A DNA stretch of 64,000 nt, taken from contig CASIAB010000001.1 in NCBI GenBank assembly GCA_949372635.1, positions 238,332-302,331 of the forward strand, in the 5' to 3' direction. Origin of the DNA: an uncultured Pseudomonadales bacterium (GTDB lineage Bacteria > Pseudomonadota > Gammaproteobacteria > Pseudomonadales > Pseudohongiellaceae). Within the stretch, counting starts at the first letter, position 1. Each line of letters opens with the position of its first letter. Of this stretch, positions 50,569-58,706 are shown piece by piece. Below the pieces are notes generated by a model. That model had not been told where the DNA came from, ran no database searches, and was given only the letters and a program-made list of their open reading frames with translations. A program made the position numbers and the translations under genes.

Positions 50569-51468
50569 ATGCTCACAAACCTTCGATCCCGAATAATTCT
50601 CACTATCGCAGTCATCATTGCTCTGACGATAGGAACTGCCTCCGCGGCCGAGTTACAGTATCAAGGTCCAGTCACTCTCGAAGGCACCGAGCAATTTACC
50701 CTTACTGCGCAAGCCATTGATCAGGTATTTCGCATTGATGTAGCCCTACCGTCCAGTTATGGGCAAACAGACCAGAACTACCCCGTGGTCTATATGATGG
50801 ACAGCAATTTAATGTTTACGGGCGTGATGAACGGAGCGTGGGGCCTACAGTTTGGACAGGAAGTTCCCGAAGTCATTATTATCGGCATCGGGTACGCCGT
50901 CGAAAATCTTTTAGAAGTTGTTACTCTTCGCAATCGAGATCTGCTGCCAACCAATGATCCAGAATTTGAAGCCCAGAATGGTATGCCGGATGATCTCAGC
51001 ACCGGAGGTGCGGAGGCGTTTTTGGCATTCATTAACGAAGAAGTTAAGCCAGCCATGAACGCGCGTTATCGTATCAATACCGACAGTCAGTCCTTAGTGG
51101 GTTATTCATTTGGTGGAGAATTCTCACTGTTTACTTTATTCACTCACCCCGATGCATTCGATAACTATGTCATTGGCAGTCCCTCCATCTGGTGGCACGA
51201 TACGGTGATCTTCGACTACGAAACGCGCTATGCCGATGCTCACGATGATCTGCCGAAGAATGTCTACATATCTTCCGGCGCGTTGGAAGAGGCGCCGGAC
51301 GGCGACGATTTCATGATGGTTAGCAACGCCAGGAAAATGACAGAGTTACTACAGTCACGCAACTATCCCAACCTAAAAGTCAGCTACAAAAATTTCGCAG
51401 ACGATACACATGCTACGTCCTATTTGCCTTCGGCGATACAGGGCCTTCGATTCGTATTGGGAGATTGA
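50569..51468 (+). CDS. Secreted alpha/beta-hydrolase esterase (enterochelin-esterase-like)
   Basis: 299 aa with a signal peptide (residues 1-28, ending ASAAE). The fold resembles the putative esterase family of Fes/IroE: IDVALPSSYGQTDQNYPVVY, EVIIIGIGY, the nucleophile elbow LVGYSFGGEFSLF with Ser in G-x-S-x-G, and the catalytic histidine in FADDTHATSYLPSAIQG. An AGGAAT lies ahead of the ATG. It sits between the 24-bp inverted repeats with the c-type heme protein. Substrate unknown. Confidence 0.85.
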   Translation: MLTNLRSRIILTIAVIIALTIGTASAAELQYQGPVTLEGTEQFTLTAQAIDQVFRIDVALPSSYGQTDQNYPVVYMMDSNLMFTGVMNGAWGLQFGQEVPEVIIIGIGYAVENLLEVVTLRNRDLLPTNDPEFEAQNGMPDDLSTGGAEAFLAFINEEVKPAMNARYRINTDSQSLVGYSFGGEFSLFTLFTHPDAFDNYVIGSPSIWWHDTVIFDYETRYADAHDDLPKNVYISSGALEEAPDGDDFMMVSNARKMTELLQSRNYPNLKVSYKNFADDTHATSYLPSAIQGLRFVLGD

Positions 51469-51639
51469 GTTCATCTTTCTCAGCCACATCTTGCCTATTT
51501 AAACGTGCTTTTCATCTAGAATTGGAAGGCCCCATACGATAATTAGGTAACGGGGTTGTTGGATGAAAACTCGCTCCAAGAGCAGCCTTGTAACTGGAAC
51601 TAGTGCGGTGATCAATGTGTGTGTTCAATTTAGATCGGT

Positions 51640-51663
51640 GACCGCTTCTGGCCGAAAGCGGAC
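51640..51663. repeat. Dispersed palindromic repeat, copy 1
   Basis: ACCGCTT-CTGGCCG-AAAGCGG forms a hairpin. Related copies lie at 52303 and 54070. Such CCGCTT/AAGCGG palindromes are scattered in intergenic regions of many proteobacterial genomes. Confidence 0.75.
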
Positions 51664-51716
51664 ATTTTAAAACGTGGTCTGTCCCCGTTTATACAAGTAA
51701 TCAGGAGTCAACGCGC

Positions 51717-52247
51717 ATGTTTAAATCACAACTTAAAGCACTTTCCTTAATCGTCTTTTCTTCGTTAGTTGTCAGCCAGAGTTATTCGGCTGACGACAGC
51801 AAGAAACTCGAAGTCTCAGAATCCGCCTTCAAATGTATAAGTGCGTTAGCGGCGAGCGGAAGATTTTTTGTTGATAACATTTTGGGGAATCTGGATGCAA
51901 CTCTGGCGGTCGCCAATTCCAATAGTGGAGGTAATTACCCTCCCGGATCTTTACTGACTCTAGTTCCTGACGAAGCGATGATTAAGCATCAGCAAGGTTG
52001 GAATCCAGCCACCAACGACTGGGAATTTTTCCTGCTAGATCTTTCTGCAGAAGGCGCTAGTATTTCCGCGCGAGGCGGCGCTGAAGTGGCTAGTCCATCG
52101 GGAAGCTGTTTTGGCTGCCACCAGCTGGCACGCCCCGAGTGGGATCTGGTCTGTGGCGTCGATCACGGCTGTGCACCGATTGCATTTAACCTTGAACAAA
52201 TTCGAGCTGCCCAAGCGATGGATCCGCGGTGCATTAACGAAAACTAA
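51717..52247 (+). CDS. Secreted c-type heme protein, cytochrome P460-like
   Basis: 176 aa with a signal peptide (residues 1-25, ending YSA). YPPGSLLTLVPDEA and NDWEFFLLDLSAEG resemble the sheet of cytochrome P460-type proteins, and SCFGCHQLARPEWDLVC carries the single CxxCH heme site, here followed by two more cysteines (VCGVDHGC) that could form a disulfide. Likely periplasmic electron transfer or detoxification; the family assignment is tentative. Downstream of the esterase within the same inverted repeats. Confidence 0.65.
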   Translation: MFKSQLKALSLIVFSSLVVSQSYSADDSKKLEVSESAFKCISALAASGRFFVDNILGNLDATLAVANSNSGGNYPPGSLLTLVPDEAMIKHQQGWNPATNDWEFFLLDLSAEGASISARGGAEVASPSGSCFGCHQLARPEWDLVCGVDHGCAPIAFNLEQIRAAQAMDPRCINEN

Positions 52248-52273
52248 GGCTTAACAATTAAACCTAGGAAAGG

Positions 52274-52297
52274 GGCCAGAGTAAATATACAGTAGTT
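52274..52297. repeat. Right 24-bp inverted repeat flanking the esterase/heme-protein pair
   Basis: Reverse complement of 50328-50351 except for one base (GGCC in place of GGTC). It lies 26 nt after the stop of the heme protein and is followed at once by a dispersed palindromic repeat. Confidence 0.85.
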
Positions 52298-52302
52298 AAA
52301 GT

Positions 52303-52324
52303 GTCCGCTTCTGGTCGAAAGCAG
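52303..52324. repeat. Dispersed palindromic repeat, copy 2
   Basis: GTCCGCTTCTGGTCGAAAGC is closely similar to the copies at 51640 and 54070; its right arm is less perfect. Confidence 0.65.
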
Positions 52325-52392
52325 CCGGTCAACCGAATGATAAAATCGTCGTCGTGATATCAAGGCTTAAGCAATCTCACTAGGAATCAATT

Positions 52393-53964
52393 ATGCGAAA
52401 AATACTTGTCCTGCTGTTACTCACGCTTTCCTGCAAGATTCTAGCCCAATCAATTCTGCCTGGGGAGGAGAGCGCCATTCGTGCAGTTCGCGATGGCATT
52501 CAGATTCCCGCCCAAGCCCCTAACAGAGGACGAGGAACCGGGCCATTTGAAACCTTGATCATAAAAGATGTCATGCTCATCAGTGGTGAGGGCGCACCAC
52601 CAAGGGGCCCGGTATCTATCGTTATTAAAAATGACCTGATTGAGTCCATTGTCGGCTCAGCACCCAGCATAGCCAATGCCGAAGTAATTGATGCCTCGTC
52701 TATGTATGCATTGCCAGGCTTTATCGACTCCCATGTCCATATTGGCAATACTGGTCAGGGGCTCACTGGCCCCATTACACCTCCTGAGTACGTGTTTAAA
52801 CTTTGGTTAGCCCATGGAATTACTACTGTCAGAGAGGTGGGCTCAATCATGGGGCTGGATTGGACAGTCGAGCATGCAAGACGGAGCAATGTCGGAGAAA
52901 TCACCGCGCCCCGAATTGTCGCATATGCCATGTTTCCGGGCGGGAGCATTACTGGGACTTCAGAAGCAAAGGCATGGGTTGAAGAAGTTTATCGTCGTGG
53001 AGCCAAAGGTGTAAAACTCCGCGGAGCAACTATAGATGCGACTCGAGCGATCTATGAAACCGCTGCTGCATTGGGCATGGGCACTGCTAGTCATCATGAT
53101 CAAACCTCTGTGTACTCAGTCAAGGTGCTAGACAGCGCGCGTATGGGGCTCGACAGTATGGAACATTGGTACGGACTTCCAGAATCCCTGTTCACCGACC
53201 GCACCATTCAAGATTACCCAGCGGACTATAACTATTCAGACGAGCAATGGCGCTTCGGTGAGGCGGGCCGGCTGTGGAAACAAGCGGCACCGCCAGGCTC
53301 TGACAAGTGGAATGAAGTGAGAGATGAGCTTATAGCCCTGGACTTTACTCTGTCACCCACGTTCACCATCTATGAGGCTAACCGGGATGTTATGCGTGCA
53401 CGAGATGCTGAATGGCACGCCACCTATACTTTGCCTGCACTACAACAATTTTTCATGCCCGACCCAAGGTTACATGGATCTTATCATTTCGACTGGACAA
53501 CGGCTGATGAGGTGGCGTGGCGTGAGAACTTTCGCTTATGGATGGATTTTGTTAGTGATTATAAAAACCACGGCGGCAGAGTGGTCACGGGCTCTGATGC
53601 TGGTTTTATATTCAAGCTATTTGGCTTTGCCTATGTGCGCGAGCTGGAACTGCTTCAAGAAGCAGGCTTTCACCCGTTAGAAGTAATCCAAGCTGCCACA
53701 CTCAATGGAGCAGAGTTATTGGGCATGGAAAAAGAAATTGGATCACTGGTGCCTGGCAAGAAAGCCGATATCGTCTTGGTGTCTGAGAATCCCGTTGCCA
53801 ATTTCAAAGTGCTCTATGGCACCGGCCACATGAAACTGAATCTAGTCAGTGGCGAGTTAGAACGAGTTGGTGGTGTGAGCTACACCATTAAAGACGGTAT
53901 CGTCTTTGATGCTAAGCAACTTCTTGAGGATGTAGCCACAATGGTAAGAATTACAAAAGACTAA
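52393..53964 (+). CDS. Secreted amidohydrolase (imidazolonepropionase/prolidase-like)
   Basis: 523 aa with a signal peptide (residues 1-18, ending LAQ). Metal-dependent amidohydrolase fold: the His-x-His in FIDSHVHIGNTGQ, ASHHDQTSVYS and SMEHWYGLP as further histidine ligands, and the aspartate in VTGSDAGFIFKLFG. ATLNGAELLGMEKEIGSLVP then GKKADIVLV close the barrel and the beta-sandwich. It probably cleaves a cyclic amide or dipeptide in the periplasm. A 192-bp inverted copy of codons near SDYKNHGG to EIGS lies at 59930-60121. Confidence 0.87.
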   Translation: MRKILVLLLLTLSCKILAQSILPGEESAIRAVRDGIQIPAQAPNRGRGTGPFETLIIKDVMLISGEGAPPRGPVSIVIKNDLIESIVGSAPSIANAEVIDASSMYALPGFIDSHVHIGNTGQGLTGPITPPEYVFKLWLAHGITTVREVGSIMGLDWTVEHARRSNVGEITAPRIVAYAMFPGGSITGTSEAKAWVEEVYRRGAKGVKLRGATIDATRAIYETAAALGMGTASHHDQTSVYSVKVLDSARMGLDSMEHWYGLPESLFTDRTIQDYPADYNYSDEQWRFGEAGRLWKQAAPPGSDKWNEVRDELIALDFTLSPTFTIYEANRDVMRARDAEWHATYTLPALQQFFMPDPRLHGSYHFDWTTADEVAWRENFRLWMDFVSDYKNHGGRVVTGSDAGFIFKLFGFAYVRELELLQEAGFHPLEVIQAATLNGAELLGMEKEIGSLVPGKKADIVLVSENPVANFKVLYGTGHMKLNLVSGELERVGGVSYTIKDGIVFDAKQLLEDVATMVRITKD

Positions 53965-54069
53965 ATAGAGTGTACATTCCACGCTAATAGTTGATGCGAA
54001 ATTAATAAAGCTCATTGATGGCAAGTTAAAAGAATAGTGGTGGAAAGCAGAATTTACTAGATTCCCAAT

Positions 54070-54093
54070 GTCTGCAGTTGGCCGAAAGCGGAC
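54070..54093. repeat. Dispersed palindromic repeat, copy 3
   Basis: GTCTGCAGTTGGCCGAAAGC plus GGAC, the same family as the copies at 51640 and 52303. Confidence 0.7.
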
Positions 54094-54367
54094 ACCTGCC
54101 CTTCCCCAGAATTTCAGTTTTTCAGTTCTGCAGAATTTCATCCCCCGACTTCGGTCGGGAAAGCTGCCCTCCAATCAATTTCGGTTTTAGTTCGGTGTTC
54201 GGTCATCGCAACCCGTTGGGAATCTTCCACTCGCCAAGTTCGGTGAACCTACCTACCCCAGCCAGGTTCGGAATAGGTTCGGTTTCGGTGGGATTGATAG
54301 TTGCGGCAAAATGAAACTCGTTGGAATTCTTCGGCTTACTCGAGACTGACAGCTCCTGTTCCACTGC

Positions 54368-54456
54368 CTCATAATCCGTTTGTCCGGGGTTCGAGTCCCT
54401 GTGGGCCCACCAATTAAATCAATGAGTTAGAGCTTGCCACTCTGCTCAGCATCCAA
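54368..54456 (+). repeat. 89-bp direct repeat, left copy, with tRNA-Ile2 3' half (att-like)
   Basis: The first 46 bp (54368-54413) are identical to 50208-50253, from the anticodon loop to CCA and one more base. The full 89 bp recur at 59847-59935 with 7 differences, all transitions. A tRNA 3' end bordering foreign DNA is the usual footprint of site-specific integration. Confidence 0.9.
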
Positions 54457-54522
54457 CATCGAATTTACGATGTAACGGCGGATGTAAGCATTATTTTCAC
54501 CATATAGGCCAGGTAACCAATA
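54427..54522 (-). pseudogene. C-terminal tail of an unidentified gene
   Basis: The minus strand reads NNAYIRRYIVNSMLDAEQSG then KL and a TAA at 54427-54429; an in-frame TAG at 54523-54525 closes it upstream. The last nine codons lie in the 89-bp repeat, and the three differences from the right copy within them are synonymous. I do not recognise the protein. Confidence 0.35.
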
Positions 54523-54601
54523 CTAGCTTTGCGGTTCGGCTCTACAATCTCGCTCTCTGTTTCGGCTTCTCGAAACCATACTCCCACCCCCAGTTTCACA
54601 G

Positions 54602-54691
54602 TAACCGCCCAGCCAGCACCCCACCCTAGGGGCACACCCCGATAAGTCAGAACGGTTCCATTGCACCCGTATACATACTATTCTGGACGAA
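54602..54691. repeat. 90-bp direct repeat, left copy
   Basis: Matches 58555-58644 with 6 differences. It contains CCTAGGGGCACACCCC (a small hairpin) and TATACATACTATTCTGG. Each copy ends about 60 bp before the start of a plus-strand gene (54754 and 58707), so it may carry a promoter. Confidence 0.9.
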
Positions 54692-54753
54692 CGGTAAGAT
54701 AGTTTTAATAGAATAATTCTAAGACAGAGAGAATATTAAAAGGAGAAAATTAT

Positions 54754-55023
54754 ATGTTAATTGCTGTACGAGCAAAAGTTGAGAGCGTTGATCACTGGAA
54801 GGAGCAATTCAAAACTCATAATGATTTGTTTAAGAGTCAAGGCGTGTCTCTCGCATATATGGGAGCATTAGGCGAAGACAAAGTGCTTGGAGTTTTTGAG
54901 ACTAATGATCCAGATGAATTTATCAGGATATTTAACGATCCGGCTACCGCAGAGGCAATGGAAAACGACAGAATTACCGGTGGTGTTGAATTGTTCCTGC
55001 TTGACGAAACATTTATACCTTAA
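54754..55023 (+). CDS. Small hypothetical protein, possible dimeric alpha/beta-barrel fold
   Basis: 89 aa with a strong AAGGAG 8 nt before the ATG. It starts MLIAVRAKVESVDHWKEQFK; LGVFETNDPDEFIRIFNDPA and a terminal FLLDETFIP strand suggest a ferredoxin-like fold of the antibiotic-monooxygenase/DUF3764 kind. No catalytic residues can be named. It follows the left 90-bp repeat and converges with the ATP-grasp gene. Confidence 0.7.
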   Translation: MLIAVRAKVESVDHWKEQFKTHNDLFKSQGVSLAYMGALGEDKVLGVFETNDPDEFIRIFNDPATAEAMENDRITGGVELFLLDETFIP

Positions 55024-55107
55024 TTGTCAGACCCTTCCGAGCATCAAAAATGGAGAGCATTTTGAGTTTGTAGAGCATGAAGGCAGGCTAGAATCCTGTA
55101 GACCTTA

Positions 55108-56010
55108 TCAATCGAGAGACATAAGAAAGCTTGCTATCGCTTTGGGAGCACTTCTGCCTGAACGCATTTCAGCTCGAGAATTATAGTTCGTATTCGTATT
55201 TACATCATAAGCCCAATAATTCCCCTGACTATCAAAAATGATTTCAATACCAGCAATTCCGATATCATTTGCTGCCAAAAATTTTTCAAATACACTCAAA
55301 TTTGGTAGCGAAAAATCCTTAAGTATCCTAAATTTATACCGCTCCTCTGTAGGGCAATTGGACTCTAATTCACAGGCTTCTGCCGGGCAGAGTTCAAACC
55401 CCTCTGAGGTGTCAACTTCTACGGCATATAAAAATTTATTATTGATAAACTCCATTCTAATTATGGATTGTGAAGGTGATGAAATATATTGTTGCAAAAG
55501 AGTAATCCCATCAGGCGAATTTTCAAAATCTTCGCCCTCTAGGTAAGCTCTGAGTGCACTAGCGTTTTCAAATTTTCGAACACCCAAACCTTTACCCGCT
55601 CGATTATGTTTCGTGACAAGAGGAAACCCAATCCGGCTAGCAGCATCAAGTAACTCATTCTTGCGAAGTGCGCAAAACGTGCGAGGCGTTCGAATTTCAA
55701 ACCGTTCAAGTTCCGCATATTGTCTAATTTTGCTTATTTCTAAATCTAATGCAGCGACTCCATTAATGATTGTCATTTTATGCCTATTTAACCAAGCAAG
55801 AATCCCTGCCGTTAATTCTGGTTCATAACGATGTCCGCGCGTATGCGATGAAGCGCTCATTCTGCTCCAATAAACAGCTTTCGGTGGAGTCTCTGTTAGA
55901 TCTAGGCTCATTTCTGGTAAGTACCATAACTGGTAGTCTAACTTTAAGGCTCTAAAGGCTTCAACAAATGGAGGCATCCAATCATTGTTTTCATGAATCA
56001 CTATTATCAT
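55108..56010 (-). CDS. Orphan ATP-grasp protein (RimK-like)
   Basis: 300 aa, intact, with GGGAGAAAG ahead of the ATG. Residues about 1-110 form a pre-ATP-grasp part (VYWSRMSASSHTRGHRYEPE, TIINGVAALDLEISKIRQYA). The ATP-grasp core has FPLVTKHNRAGKGLGVRKF (ATP-binding lysine and glycine loop), LLQQYISSPSQSIIRMEFIN, IAGIEIIFDSQG and the metal-binding YWAYDVNTNTNYN. Such enzymes join a carboxylate to an amine or thiol, as in RimK or peptide ligases. No precursor-peptide or partner gene is adjacent, so the substrate is open. It lies inside the repeat-bounded island. Confidence 0.85.
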   Translation of the reverse strand: MIIVIHENNDWMPPFVEAFRALKLDYQLWYLPEMSLDLTETPPKAVYWSRMSASSHTRGHRYEPELTAGILAWLNRHKMTIINGVAALDLEISKIRQYAELERFEIRTPRTFCALRKNELLDAASRIGFPLVTKHNRAGKGLGVRKFENASALRAYLEGEDFENSPDGITLLQQYISSPSQSIIRMEFINNKFLYAVEVDTSEGFELCPAEACELESNCPTEERYKFRILKDFSLPNLSVFEKFLAANDIGIAGIEIIFDSQGNYWAYDVNTNTNYNSRAEMRSGRSAPKAIASFLMSLD

Positions 56011-56078
56011 AACTTTCTCCCAAAAAGCCTTCTACAGGGTACTAACAAGTTGACTCTCAATCTGCCAGTATTCGGCCC

Positions 56079-56780
56079 ATGACACAACCAAAATTGTACA
56101 AGCGCCACCGATTCCCACCTCGAAATCATCCAATATGCCGTATGGCTCTACCATCCGATTTGCCCTCAGCCATCGCGATATCGAAGATTTGATGTCACGA
56201 ACGAGGCGTTGAGCGTGAGCTATGAAGCCATTCGTCTATGGTGCAATAAGTTCGGGCCGAAGTACGCCCAACGTTTGAGAAGAAAGCATCAGGGATACGG
56301 CGACACCTTCTTCATCGATGAAGTATTTGTGAAGATCCAGGGTAAGCAACATTACCTATGGAGAGCGGTCGATCAGGATGGTGAAGTGGTGGACGTATTT
56401 CTTGCAGAAGCGACGTGATGGAAAGGCTGCAAAGCGATTCTTTAAGCGGCTGCTGAGGAAACATCAGGGTGAGCCGAGGAAGATCGTAACGGATAAATTG
56501 AGAAGTTACGGAGTGGCTCATAGAGAACTTATCCGTCAAACGATTCACGACACATCGCAATACGCCAACAATCGTTGCGAGCTTTCACACGAGCCTACGC
56601 GAGTGAGGGAGCGGGGCATGCGTAAGTTCAAATCGATGCATCAGGCGCAACGCTTTTTGGGTGCTCATGCCGCTGTCTACAATTTGTTTAATCTGGGTCG
56701 TCATCTTAGTGTCAGCAGAAAACTATCGATATTTTCGACTGCGTGCTTTTGCGTCTTGGGAAAACGCAGTGGAGATATAG
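56079..56780 (+). pseudogene. IS6-family transposase, multiply frameshifted
   Basis: Starts at an ATG (56079) with MTQPKLYKRHRFPP. Pieces in different frames give EIIQYAVWLYH, LSHRDIEDLM, then VSYEAIRLWCNKFGPKYAQR and HQGYGDTFFIDEVFVKIQGK with the first catalytic Asp, then LQKRRDGKAAKRFFKRLLRK, KIVTDKLRSYGVAHREL with the second Asp, and NRCELSHEPTRVRERGMRKF with the glutamate; the last piece ends RLRAFASWENAVEI at a TAG (56778-56780). At least four shifts or stops. I could not find its terminal inverted repeats. Confidence 0.88.
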
Positions 56781-57275
56781 GCTGCGATTGAAGGAGGTTG
56801 TTTCGAGCTTTGGGAGTTAACTCGTCAATACCCTGACGGCCGCTACCTGCGTGGACTTTAGCAATTGTATCAAGTATTGTCTCCATCCGTGTATTTCAAC
56901 TTGGCTTTATCGAATAACCTTTGCTCTGTCGTGAGTAATCTTTTTGACAAAAATGCCCAGAAGAACGCAAAAAAAACAGCAGTAGCAGTTAGAGTACCTA
57001 TCATCGAATGTCTCCAGAAAAGTGGGTATATCTTAAGTACGACGGTTCGTATTGATATGGTTCAAATTTCATGAGAAATAGTCTGGCAGCGGGAGCCTCG
57101 GAAAAACGGCGACTAACTAGGCTAACCCTCAGCCGGTGTCTTTCTAGCCTCCAAATGCCGCGAATTGGCCTGTCTGGGGCTTATACCTTGCTAATCAGCC
57201 TTAGTGTCTCTCAAGCGATACCTGACAGCCTATATCTATAGTATCTTCTGGGTATGAATATAAATACAGCTCCTA
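56781..57275. other. 495-bp stretch with no recognisable gene
   Basis: Short open frames occur but none has a protein-like composition or ribosome-binding site. No repeat or RNA gene was seen. Confidence 0.5.
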
Positions 57276-57706
57276 ATGCGCAACTATCTCCTCTTATCTT
57301 TAGGAGCTTATGGTCAGTCAGAGTTTGACGAGGCCAAACTCTTGGCTGAACAAGGAGATGCAGAGGCCCAGTTAAACCTAGGAATTAGGTACGCCAACGG
57401 AGTAAGGTGCTATACTCTCGAGGATGATGCTGAAGCGGTTAAGTTGTATCCGAGTTAGCAGCTAAACAAGCGTGACTTGCTCGTGGCTCAGTACCTATCT
57501 CGGGATTATGCATGCCAATGGAGACGGTGTGCCACAGAGCAATGTTAGAGCTTATATCTGGTGGTCAGTTGCAGCAGCACAAGGCCAAGAAGACGCAAAA
57601 CGTCAATAGAGGACTAGTTACCGAAAGGCTAACTCCTGATCAACTAACTCAAGCTCAACAAATAGCAACAAGGTGCATTGACTCTGACTATCAGGATTGC
57701 GAATGA
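57276..57706 (+). pseudogene. Sel1-repeat protein, decayed
   Basis: FDEAKLLAEQGDAEAQLNLG and IRYANG start the first Sel1 repeat, then EDDAEAVKLYP meets a stop. Other frames continue with VAQY, HANGDGVPQSNVRAYIWWSV and AAAQGQEDAKR, and finally TERLTPDQLTQAQQIATRC ends at 57706. Shifted at least three times. Intact relatives are secreted or periplasmic helical-repeat proteins. Confidence 0.75.
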
Positions 57707-57783
57707 ACAAACTACTAACAACAATAACCCTGCTCTGCTTTTCTGTTGCTGCTAATGCGGACATGACTCCTCATGAACATTAA
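57703..57783 (+). CDS. 26-residue signal-peptide-like open frame, probably a truncated gene
   Basis: The ATG overlaps the end of the Sel1 frame (ATGA). It encodes MNKLLTTITLLCFSVAANAD then MTPHEH and stops. This is a perfect signal peptide with almost no mature part, so it is likely the start of a lost secreted protein. Confidence 0.35.
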   Translation: MNKLLTTITLLCFSVAANADMTPHEH

Positions 57784-58536
57784 TTTTAAACAACTGAGTA
57801 TAGAATTTTTAGTAATCTTAATTGGAGTGCCGATAGCATTGGCAGCTGATAATTGGAGGGAGTATATTGCTGACAGAAGGCTTGAAGAAAAATATCTTTA
57901 CAGATTTCAAGCAGACATGTCTTAAGATTTTTTAGCCTTTGAGAGTAATTATAGAAGTTTAAAAACAGCACTATTCGGAAAGCAAATCATTAATTGCTAT
58001 TTGGATGGAAAAATCCAGAAATAACAAATAATCTTTTAGTAGATGAATTTACTAACGCTGCCATGACAGGAAGTACTTTTTCTTCAAACCTAAGCAATAA
58101 GACTACATATAACGAAATGCTGTCTACTGGCATATTGAATTTAATTGAAAATTTCGAGCTACGGTCTGAAATAAACAACTACTACGCTGCAAGTGATCGG
58201 GTAATTGAAAGGAGGTCTCAGCTTACTAACCAAGTTTGGATCAAATATCGCCAGCTTACTGGAGTAAACTCAGGAATTTATCTGAATCGTGGGGAGAAGC
58301 TCAATGAAGAAGCTTCTAAGAGACTACTTCTGGAATTGAATAACAATGACTTTTTGAGTCAAGATTTTAGATTACTTCAGGCCAGTCTAAGCAATTTTAT
58401 GATTATGATGCCAAGATTTCTTGCGCTCTCGGAATCGTTGCAAATGAACATTTTTCAGGAGAGGTGTCGAATATGTGAGGGCTTTGCCTCCACAGTCCAA
58501 TGCGTATCCACTGGCTCTTCAGCCCTAGATAGCTGA
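57773..58536 (+). pseudogene. Membrane-anchored DUF6090-like protein, interrupted
   Basis: From an ATG at 57773 the frame reads FKQLSIEFLVILIGVPIALA then ADNWREYIADRRLEEKYLYR, an N-terminal membrane helix followed by the typical ADNWR-E motif of this family. A TAA at 57923-57925 breaks it; the same frame continues with DFLAFESNYRSLKTALFGKQ, then shifts near 58015 into TNNLLVDEFTNAAMTGSTFS and on to a stop at 58536. The last 20 residues look unrelated. Family name from memory, so tentative. Confidence 0.6.
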
Positions 58537-58554
58537 CCACCCCCTTTCCCCTAC

Positions 58555-58644
58555 TAACCGCCCAGCCAGCACCCGACCCTAGGGGCACACCCCGATAAGC
58601 CAGGATGGTTCCATTGCGCCCCTATACATACTATTCTGGACGAA
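58555..58644. repeat. 90-bp direct repeat, right copy
   Basis: Same orientation as 54602-54691, 6 differences, 3.95 kb away. It ends 62 bp before the ATG of the predicted outer-membrane protein. Confidence 0.9.
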
Positions 58645-58706
58645 AGGTTAGGTATTCTGAGATCCGTGTCATACTCGACAATAAATCACTGAAGAGCACT
58701 ACTTAG

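Larger units (their letters stand above)
53965..54753. other. 789-bp gene-poor stretch with repeats
   Basis: Contains a palindromic repeat (54070), a TTCGG-rich stretch at about 54120-54290 with many short GTTCGG/TTTCGG units and a small hairpin (CCCCGACTTCGGTCGGG), the tRNA 3' fragment in the 89-bp repeat (54368), a minus-strand gene tail (54427-54522) and one copy of the 90-bp repeat (54602). I see no intact gene. Confidence 0.7.

Noticed and set aside
54120..54290. TTCGG-rich stretch as a possible CRISPR or integron attC array
   Set aside because: Units are irregular in length and spacing, with no conserved repeat-spacer pattern and no cas or integrase genes.
54368..54413. Second tRNA gene
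   Set aside because: Only the 3' half from the anticodon loop onward is present; there is no 5' half upstream at either 54368 or 59847.
56865..57074. 69-codon open frame after the transposase remnant
   Set aside because: Low-complexity reading without ribosome-binding site or family resemblance.
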